Shown here piece by piece: positions 15,748 through 22,915 of a DNA stretch of 33,056 nt. How positions within the stretch are numbered: the stretch's first letter is position 1; each line of letters starts with the position of its first letter. The position numbers were made by a program, and so were the translations under genes. Source of the DNA: Tepidiphilus sp. J10 (GTDB lineage: Bacteria > Pseudomonadota > Gammaproteobacteria > Burkholderiales > Thiobacillaceae); the NCBI GenBank assembly GCA_945897865.1, contig CAMDHJ010000021.1, positions 1-33,056 of the forward strand. Direction: 5' to 3'. The notes beneath the pieces were generated by a model. It searched no databases. It was not told the origin of the DNA and saw nothing but the letters and a program-made list of their open reading frames with translations.

Positions 15748-16826
15748 AAGCCGCCTCGGGCCTGGTCCAAGGCCGCCACGCCGATGCCGAACTGGTGGCA
15801 CAAGCCGTGCGCATGGCGATGCAAAAAGCCGAACTCGAGATCGCGCAATCGGTGGTGTTGTATTTGAGCAGTGATTTTGCGCATGACCCACAAGCCGCGA
15901 TCGCCGCCGCCGCGCGCGCCGGCCAGTGCACCCAGGTTGTCGGTTGCACTGCGGCCGGCGTGTTCAACGAAACTGACTGGGTGCTGGATGCTCCTGCCGC
16001 CGCCGCGCTGGTGCTGGGAGATGGCGTCAACCTGCAACCAATCCAGGCAGGCGTGGCGCCGGTGCTGACATATTGCGCCCCCAACGCGCTCGACTTCACT
16101 TGGCTGCAGTCCGGTCCGGCCCGTTTTGGCGGCGTCTCCGGCGATGCCACCGGCCAGGGACCGTTTTCGGTCTGGCAAAGTGGGCGCGTGCAAACCGACG
16201 GCCGCTGCGGCCTTTCGGTCCAAGGCGCGCAATTGCAGGTCGATTTTTCCCAAGGCGTTCATCCGCTGACTCAGCCTGCCCGCCTCGACAAGGTGGCTGG
16301 CCATGATGTGCAGATCATCGGCGGCATCAAGGCGCTGACCAGCCTGGCACATGAACTGCCGCTCAGCGTGCGGGCGCCGGAGCGTATCCCGACGCATCTG
16401 CTGATGGCTGGCGTTCCTTATGGCGATCCGGAAAATGCCATCAAGGAAGGCCGTTTCCATCTGCTGCCGGTGATCGCGGTGAACAGCGACGATCAATCGG
16501 TCACCATCGCCAACCAGTTGGAACCCGGCACGCCTTTATTCTGGGCACTGCGCAAGCCGAAAGCGGCGGCGGATGACATGGCGGCGATGCTGACCCGGAT
16601 GACCGCGAACAAAACGGAAAAGCCCCAGTTCGGGCTGATGTTTCCTTGCATGGGACGCGGCCCGATGTTCTACGGTGGCGAAGATCGCGATCAGAAAATC
16701 CTCGCCGAACGCTATCCCGGCCTGCCGTTCATCGGCTTCTACGGCAATGGCGAAATCGCCCAATTCGACGGTGCCAACCGGTTGCTGCAATACAGCACCG
16801 TGCTGGCGCTGGGCTACACCAACTGA
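15744..16826 (+). CDS. FIST N/C-domain sensory protein
   Basis: A 360-residue protein with a FIST N domain (~30-220: SVVLYLSSDFAHDP, QVVGCTAAGVF) and a FIST C domain (~225-350: PLSVRAPERIPTHLLMAGVPYG, FPCMGRGPMFYGGEDRD). FIST domains are proposed to bind small ligands such as amino acids and usually sit in signal-transduction proteins. Here the module stands alone with no kinase or cyclase domain, as in many betaproteobacteria. No signal peptide. Its ATGA overlap with nth implies co-expression with a repair enzyme, a link whose meaning is unknown. Confidence 0.9.
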   Translation: MKAASGLVQGRHADAELVAQAVRMAMQKAELEIAQSVVLYLSSDFAHDPQAAIAAAARAGQCTQVVGCTAAGVFNETDWVLDAPAAAALVLGDGVNLQPIQAGVAPVLTYCAPNALDFTWLQSGPARFGGVSGDATGQGPFSVWQSGRVQTDGRCGLSVQGAQLQVDFSQGVHPLTQPARLDKVAGHDVQIIGGIKALTSLAHELPLSVRAPERIPTHLLMAGVPYGDPENAIKEGRFHLLPVIAVNSDDQSVTIANQLEPGTPLFWALRKPKAAADDMAAMLTRMTANKTEKPQFGLMFPCMGRGPMFYGGEDRDQKILAERYPGLPFIGFYGNGEIAQFDGANRLLQYSTVLALGYTN

Positions 16827-16842
16827 AAACCAACAAGCCACC

Positions 16843-17274
16843 ATGTTCAATCCCAGCCGCGACCAGGTGCGAGACTTCTTCTTTAGTGCCTGGCATAAAT
16901 TTAATAGCAGACAGACGCTGACCGATCTTGAGAAAATTGCCGTCGAACACATCACTCGGCATCCTGAATACCACGCCATCCTGGCGCAACCCGAGCGTTT
17001 CCAGCAGCAGGAATGGCGGCCCGAAGCGGGCGAAACGAATCCTTTTCTGCACCTTTCCATGCACCTGTCGATCAGCGAACAACTTTCCATCGACCAGCCC
17101 GCCGGCGTCAAAATGCGCTATCTCGCGCTCGCCGAGCGGCTGGGCGACGAACACGCCGCGCAGCATGAAGTCATGGATTGCCTGGCGGAAATGATCTGGC
17201 AGGCGCAACGCAACAACCAGCCGCCGGACGCGCTGGCCTACCTTGAATGTCTGGACAAGAAATGTCTTTGCTGA
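16843..17274 (+). CDS. DUF1841 family protein
   Basis: A 143-residue soluble protein of DUF1841, seen mainly in Beta- and Gammaproteobacteria. Recognisable parts are MFNPSRDQVRDFFFSAWHKF at the start, AVEHITRHPEYH, and NPFLHLSMHLSISEQLSIDQP with conserved His residues. Function is unknown. ATG 16843 gives the family N-terminus; the longer open frame upstream lies within the FIST gene. Its end overlaps the SulP gene by about 13 bases, so the two are likely co-translated. Confidence 0.88.
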   Translation: MFNPSRDQVRDFFFSAWHKFNSRQTLTDLEKIAVEHITRHPEYHAILAQPERFQQQEWRPEAGETNPFLHLSMHLSISEQLSIDQPAGVKMRYLALAERLGDEHAAQHEVMDCLAEMIWQAQRNNQPPDALAYLECLDKKCLC

Positions 17275-19679
17275 AAAACCTGAAACTCGAGCGCTTCGAC
17301 AACTTCCTCGCCTGCAACATCTGGCTATACCAGTTTCTGCCCTTCTTGAAATGGCAGCACCGAGTTAATCGCGACAGCCTCAAGGCCGACGGCATCGCCG
17401 GCTTCACTGGCGCCTTGATCGTGCTGCCGCAGGCGGTCGCCTTCGCCACCATCGCCGGCCTGCCGCCGGAATACGGCCTGTATGCCGCCATGGTGCCGAC
17501 CATCATCGCCGCGCTGTTCGGTTCCAGCTGGCATCTGGTTTCCGGCCCCACCACCGCGATTTCCATCGTCGTCTTTGCCTCCGTATCGCCCTATGCCGAG
17601 CCAGGTTCGCCCGAATTCATCGGCATGGTGCTCACCCTCACCTTCCTTACCGGCCTGTTCCAGTTACTGATGGGCCTGGCCAAGATGGGCGCGTTGGTCA
17701 ATTTCATCTCGCATACCGTGGTGATCGGCTTCACCGCCGGCGCGGCCTTGCTGATCGCCGCCAGCCAGGTAAAGAACTTCTTCGGCCTTGACATCGAACG
17801 CGGCGCGCCGGCCTATGAAGTGGTGCGCCAACTGCTGATCCAGATCGGCGACATCAACCCGTATATCGTCACCGTCGCCGTGGTTTCCCTGATCTCCGGC
17901 CTGCTGGCGCGCAAATACCTGAAACAGGTGCCCTACATGATCGTCGCCATGGTGATCGGCGGCATCGTCGCGGCCATGCTGGATCGCACCTTCGGCAATG
18001 CGGTCACCCAGATCAAGACGGTCGGCGCCCTGTCCGCCAGCCTGCCGCCGCTGTCGATGCCGGATTTCTCGCTCGCCACCTTGAAAGTCACCTTCTTCTC
18101 GGCATTGGCGGTGACCGTGCTGGCGCTGACCGAAGCGGTATCCATCTCACGTTCGATCTCGATCAAATCCGAGCAGCACATCAACGGCAATCAGGAATTC
18201 ATCGGCCAGGGTTTATCGAATCTGTTCGGTAGTTTCTTTTCCAGCTACGCCTCCAGCGGCTCGTTCAACCGCAGCGGCGTCAACTACGAATCTGGCGCCC
18301 GCACACCACTGGCGGCGGTGTTTTCGTCACTGATCCTGCTTATCGTGTTGTTCCTGGTCGCGCCGCTGGCCGCCCACCTGCCGATTCCGTCAATGGCCGC
18401 CGTGCTGTTCCTGGTCGCCTGGAACCTGATCGACTTCCACCACATTAGCGCCATCCTCAAAGCGCACCGCGAGGAAGCCGTAGTGCTGGGGGTCAGCTTC
18501 TTCGGCACCGTGATCGATCTCGAAAAGGGCATCTTCATCGGCATCGTCACTTCGCTGATCTTCTATCTGTCGCGCACCTCCAAGCCAGCTATCCGCTCGC
18601 TGGTGCCTGATGCGCGCGATGTCGACAACCCGCGCCGAAAATTCATCGTTGAAACCGGCGCCGAACCGGATTGCCCACAACTCAAACTTCTGCGCCTGGA
18701 AGGCTCGATCTTCTTCGGCGCGATCGAACACATTCAGCAAACCTTTGTCGCCGTCGATGAACATGTGCCAAGCCAGAAGAACCTGCTGCTGTTCTCCAAA
18801 GGCATCAACAACATCGATCTGGCTGGCGCCGAAATGCTGGCGCATGAAGCCGTGCGCCGACGCAAGCTGGGGGGCGCGCTGTATCTCTGCGGTGTCCGGG
18901 AAGCTACCTGCAGCATGCTGAAAAAGGGCGGCTACGAAGCCGACATCGGCCCAGAAAACGTATTCAGTCACAAGCCAGATTCGATCGCCGGCATCTACCC
19001 GAGGCTCGATAGCGAAACCTGCCGTAACTGCAAATCACGCATCTTCCGCGAATGCCGGGAACAACTGCCCAATGGCGAGGCCCGTCCAGCGGAAAAAGCC
19101 CTACCGCTGCCGGATGTGCCCAACCTTGGTTACCAGCGCTTGACCGCAATCGTTCCCCGCAGCGGCGACGACGGCAATACTGGTCTCGCCGACGGCAGCC
19201 AGTTGCCGAAACACGCGCCGCGCATCGAAGCGATCGGTGCGGTCGAAGAACTGAACAGCCAGATCGGCGTCCTGATCGACACCGCCATGCCCGAGGAAAA
19301 CCGGGTTGTATTGCGAGAAATCCAGCACGACCTGTTCAATCTGGGCGCTGAACTGGCCTGGCCGGAGGTTTCGCAAATTGAAGAAGAACACGTCCTCAAT
19401 CTGGACCAAACCTTGGCTCGACTCAACGCCGGCCTACCGCCGCTGACCGAATTCGTCCTCCCCGGCGGCACCCCCGCCGCCGCCCAGGCCCATGTCTGCC
19501 GCACCATCTGCCGACGCGCCGAACGCCGCCTGACCCAGCTGGCGGAGAAGGAATTGTTGTCGCCCAGACTCGGCCAATATCTCAATCGCCTGTCCGATCT
19601 GCTGTTTGTGCTGTCGCGCCGGATCAACCGCAACGCCGGGCAACATGAACCGGTCTGGCGCGGGCCGACGTCACGCTGA
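17262..19679 (+). CDS. SulP anion transporter-STAS fused to PduO-type cobalamin adenosyltransferase
   Basis: A single ~805-residue frame with three parts (numbers from ATG 17262). Residues ~35-440 are a SulP transporter: VLPQAVAFATIAGLPPEYGL, GPTTAIS, and EAVSISRSISIKSEQHINGN. Residues ~470-585 are a STAS domain. A tail with CRNCKSRIFREC follows. Residues ~625-795 match a complete ATP:cob(I)alamin adenosyltransferase of the PduO/MMAB type: RSGDDGNTGLADGS (ATP loop), GAVEELNSQIG, CRRAERRL (catalytic Arg/Glu) and YLNRLSDLLFVLSR. SulP proteins move sulfate, bicarbonate or dicarboxylates; PduO enzymes make adenosylcobalamin. ATG 17262 is preferred for its GGACAAGA leader, but ATG 17247 is possible. 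No stop or frameshift separates the parts. Confidence 0.9.
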   Translation: MSLLKNLKLERFDNFLACNIWLYQFLPFLKWQHRVNRDSLKADGIAGFTGALIVLPQAVAFATIAGLPPEYGLYAAMVPTIIAALFGSSWHLVSGPTTAISIVVFASVSPYAEPGSPEFIGMVLTLTFLTGLFQLLMGLAKMGALVNFISHTVVIGFTAGAALLIAASQVKNFFGLDIERGAPAYEVVRQLLIQIGDINPYIVTVAVVSLISGLLARKYLKQVPYMIVAMVIGGIVAAMLDRTFGNAVTQIKTVGALSASLPPLSMPDFSLATLKVTFFSALAVTVLALTEAVSISRSISIKSEQHINGNQEFIGQGLSNLFGSFFSSYASSGSFNRSGVNYESGARTPLAAVFSSLILLIVLFLVAPLAAHLPIPSMAAVLFLVAWNLIDFHHISAILKAHREEAVVLGVSFFGTVIDLEKGIFIGIVTSLIFYLSRTSKPAIRSLVPDARDVDNPRRKFIVETGAEPDCPQLKLLRLEGSIFFGAIEHIQQTFVAVDEHVPSQKNLLLFSKGINNIDLAGAEMLAHEAVRRRKLGGALYLCGVREATCSMLKKGGYEADIGPENVFSHKPDSIAGIYPRLDSETCRNCKSRIFRECREQLPNGEARPAEKALPLPDVPNLGYQRLTAIVPRSGDDGNTGLADGSQLPKHAPRIEAIGAVEELNSQIGVLIDTAMPEENRVVLREIQHDLFNLGAELAWPEVSQIEEEHVLNLDQTLARLNAGLPPLTEFVLPGGTPAAAQAHVCRTICRRAERRLTQLAEKELLSPRLGQYLNRLSDLLFVLSRRINRNAGQHEPVWRGPTSR

Positions 19680-19706
19680 TTCATTCGCACACAAACGGGT
19701 GGTCAT

Positions 19707-19722
19707 GCGAATAAATTCGCAC
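19707..19722. repeat. Short palindrome between convergent genes
   Basis: TGCGAAT-AA-ATTCGCA is a perfect 7-bp inverted repeat followed by CCTACAGG. It lies between the SulP fusion gene and the convergent Cys-rich gene. It resembles remnants of a dispersed GTGCGAATxxATTCGCACCTAC repeat. A T-run follows 27 bases later, so a bidirectional terminator role is possible but weak. Confidence 0.4.
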
Positions 19723-19760
19723 CTACAGGCCGATCAACCGCAATTTTTTGGATGACACAT

Positions 19761-20006
19761 TCACAAGATTTGTTTATGTGAAACGGCATCCTTGCGGGTG
19801 ATCTCGACAATCTGCGCATCCTCCGCAGGGGTAGAACCGCATCCACCGCCGGGCCGACTCCCCGGCGTCACGCCGCACCGGCCACTGCGGCAACTGCCGG
19901 GCGCAGCGGCTTCAATGCCACCTTCACCCATGCTCTTCAATAGCCAATAGATGAAACCAACCCCAATCAGCAGCAACACCACGGCTGCCACAACAGCTAT
20001 CCACAT
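19761..20006 (-). CDS. Small Cys-rich single-pass membrane protein
   Basis: An 81-residue protein I do not recognise as a named family. Residues 2-24 are one hydrophobic helix (MWIAVVAAVVLLLIGVGFIYWLL). Then comes GSCRSGRCG (Cys39, Cys44) and GGGCGS (Cys56), and a charged tail. The three Cys could bind metal or form disulfides; topology is unclear. GGAG is well spaced before ATG 20006, supporting a real gene. It is divergent from the MoxR gene across 164 bp and convergent with the SulP fusion. Confidence 0.7.
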   Translation of the reverse strand: MWIAVVAAVVLLLIGVGFIYWLLKSMGEGGIEAAAPGSCRSGRCGVTPGSRPGGGCGSTPAEDAQIVEITRKDAVSHKQIL

Positions 20007-20170
20007 GTTCGATACTCCATTTCAAATTGGAAATCAGGGCTAATCAGATCACGCATTCTGATGCAACGCGCTCCAAGATTAAAAAACTCCTCCGCAGGGA
20101 AAAAACAAGTCGCCAAGTGAAACCTTCGTAAGGCGGTTTAGTATCACGCCCAAATCATCCCAGACAAAAA

Positions 20171-21097
20171 ATGACATCCAAACCCACTCCTGCTTTGCTC
20201 CGCGCCCTCGACCAGATCAACCAGATCGTACTTGGCAAATCCAACCAGGTCCGGCTTTGTCTGGCTTGCCTGCTGGCACGTGGCCACCTGCTGATCGAGG
20301 ATGTCCCCGGTGTCGGCAAAACCACGCTGGCGCATGCACTGGCGAGAACGCTTGGACTCGATTTTCACCGCATCCAATTCACCAGCGATTTGCTGCCGGC
20401 CGACATCCTCGGCGCCGCGATCTACGACAAGGACAGCGGCAGCTTTACCTTCCACGCAGGGCCGATTTTTGCGCAGGTGATTCTGGCCGACGAGATCAAC
20501 CGCGCCAGCCCGAAGGCGCAAAGCGCGCTGCTGGAAGCCATGGAAGAAGGCCAGGTCAGCATCGAAGGCGAAACTCGGCCGCTGCCAACGCCGTTCTTCG
20601 TCATCGCCACGCAGAATCCCAGTGACCAGATCGGCGCCTTTCCGTTACCGGAATCCCAACTCGACCGCTTCCTGCTGCGTATCCGCCTCGGCTTTCCCGA
20701 CCACGCGGCGGAACGCGCCTTGCTGCGCGGCGAGGATCGACGTGATCTGCTGGCGGCGTTGCCGGAAGCAATCAGCGCCGAAGCCTTTGTCGAACAACAA
20801 CAGCGCGTGCAGCAAGTGCATGTTTCCGATGCGCTGCTGGACTACCTGCAAGCGCTGATCGCCGCCAGCCGTTCGGATGCCCGCTTCATCGCCGGCCTGT
20901 CGCCACGCGCCGGCCTTGGCCTGTTGCACGTCGCGCAAGCCTGGGCCTACCTGGATGGACGCGACTTCGTGCAACCGGAAGATGTGCAAGCCGTACTGCC
21001 GGCGCTGACCCCGCATCGGCTGTTTCCGTCAGTTGGCCTGACTCAACCGGACGCCGATTGGGCAGCGCGGATCCTGCTGCAAGTTCCTATACCCTGA
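20171..21097 (+). CDS. MoxR-family AAA+ ATPase
   Basis: A 308-residue AAA+ ATPase. Walker A is DVPGVGKTT (44-52), Walker B VILADEIN (103-110), sensor 1 VIATQNP, with the family block SPKAQSALLEAMEEGQVSIEG. The C-terminal lid contains DARFIAGLSPRAGLGLLHVAQAW. MoxR ATPases act as chaperones or metal-insertion factors, usually with a DUF58/VWA partner encoded next door. Here the next gene is a dienelactone hydrolase 73 bp away, so the usual partner is missing from this locus. TAGTAT at 20141-20146 could be a -10 box. No clear ribosome site. Confidence 0.93.
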   Translation: MTSKPTPALLRALDQINQIVLGKSNQVRLCLACLLARGHLLIEDVPGVGKTTLAHALARTLGLDFHRIQFTSDLLPADILGAAIYDKDSGSFTFHAGPIFAQVILADEINRASPKAQSALLEAMEEGQVSIEGETRPLPTPFFVIATQNPSDQIGAFPLPESQLDRFLLRIRLGFPDHAAERALLRGEDRRDLLAALPEAISAEAFVEQQQRVQQVHVSDALLDYLQALIAASRSDARFIAGLSPRAGLGLLHVAQAWAYLDGRDFVQPEDVQAVLPALTPHRLFPSVGLTQPDADWAARILLQVPIP

Positions 21098-21106
21098 TTT
21101 TCCTGC

Positions 21107-21138
21107 TGTTGACGTTGTTGTCGTCGTTGTCGTTGCTG
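21107..21138. repeat. Low-complexity GTTG/TCG tract
   Basis: A run built of GTTG and TCG triplets (TGTTGACGTTGTTGTCGTCG and on) sits between the MoxR stop and the ribosome site of the hydrolase gene. Likely a slippage tract. AAAGGAGA at 21157-21164 after it is the strong Shine-Dalgarno of the next gene. Confidence 0.5.
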
Positions 21139-21170
21139 CAATACCCAACCACCCATAAAGGAGACTCCAC

Positions 21171-22091
21171 ATGAATAATCCGACCCAAATCGATAGCACT
21201 CATTTCGATAACAGTGAATACGACAGCCTGGTTCCGCCACCCCTGCCGCATACCCGGCGTGGCTTCCTGGTCACCGCCCTGGGAGCCGGCTTCGCGCTCG
21301 CCGTGCAACCGGTGATGGCACAGACAGCAATTACCACCGCCGGCGATGGCCTGCTGGCGGGTGAAATATCCGTGCCGACTGGCGACGGCGTCATGCCTGC
21401 CTATCGCGCACAGCCGGCAGCAGATAAACAAGGCGGCAACTTTCCAGTCATTCTGGTGGTGCAGGAAATCTTCGGCGTACACGAACACATCAAGGACATC
21501 TGCCGCCGCCTCGCCAAGCTCGGCTATCAGGCCATCGCCCCCGAGTTGTACGCACGCCAGGGCGACCCGCGCCAATACAACGCGATTCCCGACATCATCA
21601 GCAACGTCGTATCGAAAGTCCCGGACAGTCAGGTGATGCAAGACCTCGACGCCTGCGTTGCCTGGGCCGGCGCAAATGGCGGCGATACCAAACGCCTCGG
21701 CATCACCGGTTTCTGCTGGGGCGGCCGCATCACCTGGCTGTATGCCGCACACAATCCCGGCGTGAAAGCCGGCGTCGCCTGGTATGGCCGCCTGTTCGGC
21801 AGCGCCAGCGCGATGACCCCGAAACACCCGGTCGACATCGCCGGCAAACTCAACGGCCCGGTACTCGGACTCTATGGCGGACTCGATCAGGGCATCCCAC
21901 TCGACACGGTAGACAAGATGCAAGCCGCCCTGAAATCGGCCAGCAGCGAAGCAAGCCAGGCATCAACAATCCACGTCTACGACAACGCCCCACACGCCTT
22001 CAACGCCGATTACCGACCGAGCTATCGCAAGGAAGAAGCCGACGACGGCTGTAAACGCATGCAGAAGTGGTTCAAGCAGCACGGGGTTTGA
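21171..22091 (+). CDS. Tat-exported dienelactone hydrolase family protein
   Basis: A 306-residue alpha/beta hydrolase. A twin-arginine signal [19 protein letters not shown] (27-45), cut near VMAQTA, directs export of the folded protein to the periplasm. The DLH domain has the full triad: Cys182 in GFCWGG, Asp239 in GGLDQGIP and His275 in APHAFNAD, plus Glu99 in QEIFG. Family members hydrolyse dienelactone in chloroaromatic breakdown, but most exported homologues have unknown substrates, and no chlorocatechol genes are nearby. AAAGGAGA gives a strong ribosome site. Probably co-transcribed with the MoxR gene. Confidence 0.92.
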   Translation: MNNPTQIDSTHFDNSEYDSLVPPPLPHTRRGFLVTALGAGFALAVQPVMAQTAITTAGDGLLAGEISVPTGDGVMPAYRAQPAADKQGGNFPVILVVQEIFGVHEHIKDICRRLAKLGYQAIAPELYARQGDPRQYNAIPDIISNVVSKVPDSQVMQDLDACVAWAGANGGDTKRLGITGFCWGGRITWLYAAHNPGVKAGVAWYGRLFGSASAMTPKHPVDIAGKLNGPVLGLYGGLDQGIPLDTVDKMQAALKSASSEASQASTIHVYDNAPHAFNADYRPSYRKEEADDGCKRMQKWFKQHGV

Positions 22092-22128
22092 CGGATTTTA
22101 AACTTCGAACAACTCGGTCCAGCCTACG

Positions 22129-22458
22129 TTAGCCAACACAAGCCGGGCCGGGTTCCTGCAGCAACATTTTTGGCGTTCCTTCGCCAAACAAGCGCGCCAT
22201 GCCGATGCGCAAGCGGGCTTCATCATCAGCAGCCAGACGGCCCAGCACGCCGCGCACCAAACGCTGATCCAGCGTAAACAGCTTGAAGCGCACCTTGGAA
22301 GGCGCTGGCAAACCCGCCATTTCAAGGTCGAGGATCAGGCAATCCAGCGGCCACGGCGCATTCTCCGCGGATGTAATCATCGCCATCACGGCATGGCCGG
22401 CTGGTGCGTTGAAAGCCGCGGCGTCGGACAGCACCAGCGCCGGCTCAGAGTCCGGCAT
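22129..22458 (-). CDS. MazF/PemK-like toxin
   Basis: A 109-residue protein resembling a short PemK/MazF variant: PALVLSDAAAFNAPAGHAVMAMITS is the first barrel strand block, VRFKLFTLDQRLVRGVLGRL the later one. It lacks the usual N-terminal GDVWLVDF strand, so it belongs to the shorter subgroup or has a trimmed N-terminus. The family cuts mRNA. ATG 22458 was chosen because it overlaps the antitoxin stop by 14 bases and the longer frame above it lies in antitoxin sequence. The last ~15 residues (GTPKMLLQEPGPACVG) look like a read-on tail beyond the normal end. Confidence 0.75.
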   Translation of the reverse strand: MPDSEPALVLSDAAAFNAPAGHAVMAMITSAENAPWPLDCLILDLEMAGLPAPSKVRFKLFTLDQRLVRGVLGRLAADDEARLRIGMARLFGEGTPKMLLQEPGPACVG

Positions 22459-22675
22459 AAGCCGCCTCATCCGCCGCACCCGCCCATTCGGAAAGCGTGC
22501 CTTCCAGGGCGCGCAGGCATTCCAGATCAAATGGCTCGACTCGTCGCACCCTCACATCACCCGAAGGCAGCGTTTCCCAGGCTATCAGATCGCCTGGTTT
22601 GACCTTCAGCGCGGCGCGAATTTCTTGAGGAATCGTGGTCTGGCCTTTGCTGGTGATTTTAGTGATGGCAATCAT
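22445..22675 (-). CDS. AbrB/MazE-like antitoxin
   Basis: A 76-residue antitoxin. MIAITKITSKGQTTIPQEIRAALKVKPGDLIAWE is a SpoVT/AbrB swapped-hairpin DNA-binding domain. The C-terminal half (FDLECLRALEGTLSEWAGAADEAAYAGL) is the toxin-binding region. ATG 22675 is preceded by GAGGTTGG. It is upstream of and overlaps the MazF-like gene, the usual order. No distinct operator palindrome was found in the 100 bases before it. Confidence 0.87.
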   Translation of the reverse strand: MIAITKITSKGQTTIPQEIRAALKVKPGDLIAWETLPSGDVRVRRVEPFDLECLRALEGTLSEWAGAADEAAYAGL

Positions 22676-22791
22676 GTTCCAACCTCGAAGTAAGGATTGA
22701 ATGACGTTCTCACCGTAAGCCATTCCATCGGCATAGACAAACTGTGCTTATCAGGTGATGAGGAACGAGCGCCACCCGGTAGCGCCACCCC

Positions 22792-22869
22792 GTAGGATGG
22801 GCGAAGCGCAATGCGCCCATCATTCGTGCGCTGGATGATGGGCGCGCCTTCGGCTTCGCCCATCCTACG
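22792..22869. repeat. Nested inverted repeat (GTAGGATGGGC family)
   Basis: Outer arms CGTAGGATGGGCGAAGC (22792-22808) and GCTTCGCCCATCCTACG (22853-22869) are perfect 17-bp inverted repeats. Inner arms GCGCCCATCAT and ATGATGGGCGC are also perfect. Together they fold into one ~78-base hairpin. This is a dispersed intergenic repeat type of Betaproteobacteria. It lies just after the peptide-binding lipoprotein gene and before the MazE-like gene, so it may end that transcript. Confidence 0.8.
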
Positions 22870-22915
22870 ACTTGGGTACAAACGGATAAGCACGAGACAA
22901 ACTACGAATCAGCGT

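Noticed and set aside
16827-17262. A cobalamin riboswitch controlling the SulP-adenosyltransferase gene
   Set aside because: The start overlaps the upstream DUF1841 gene, leaving no leader, and no B12-box-like sequence was recognised.
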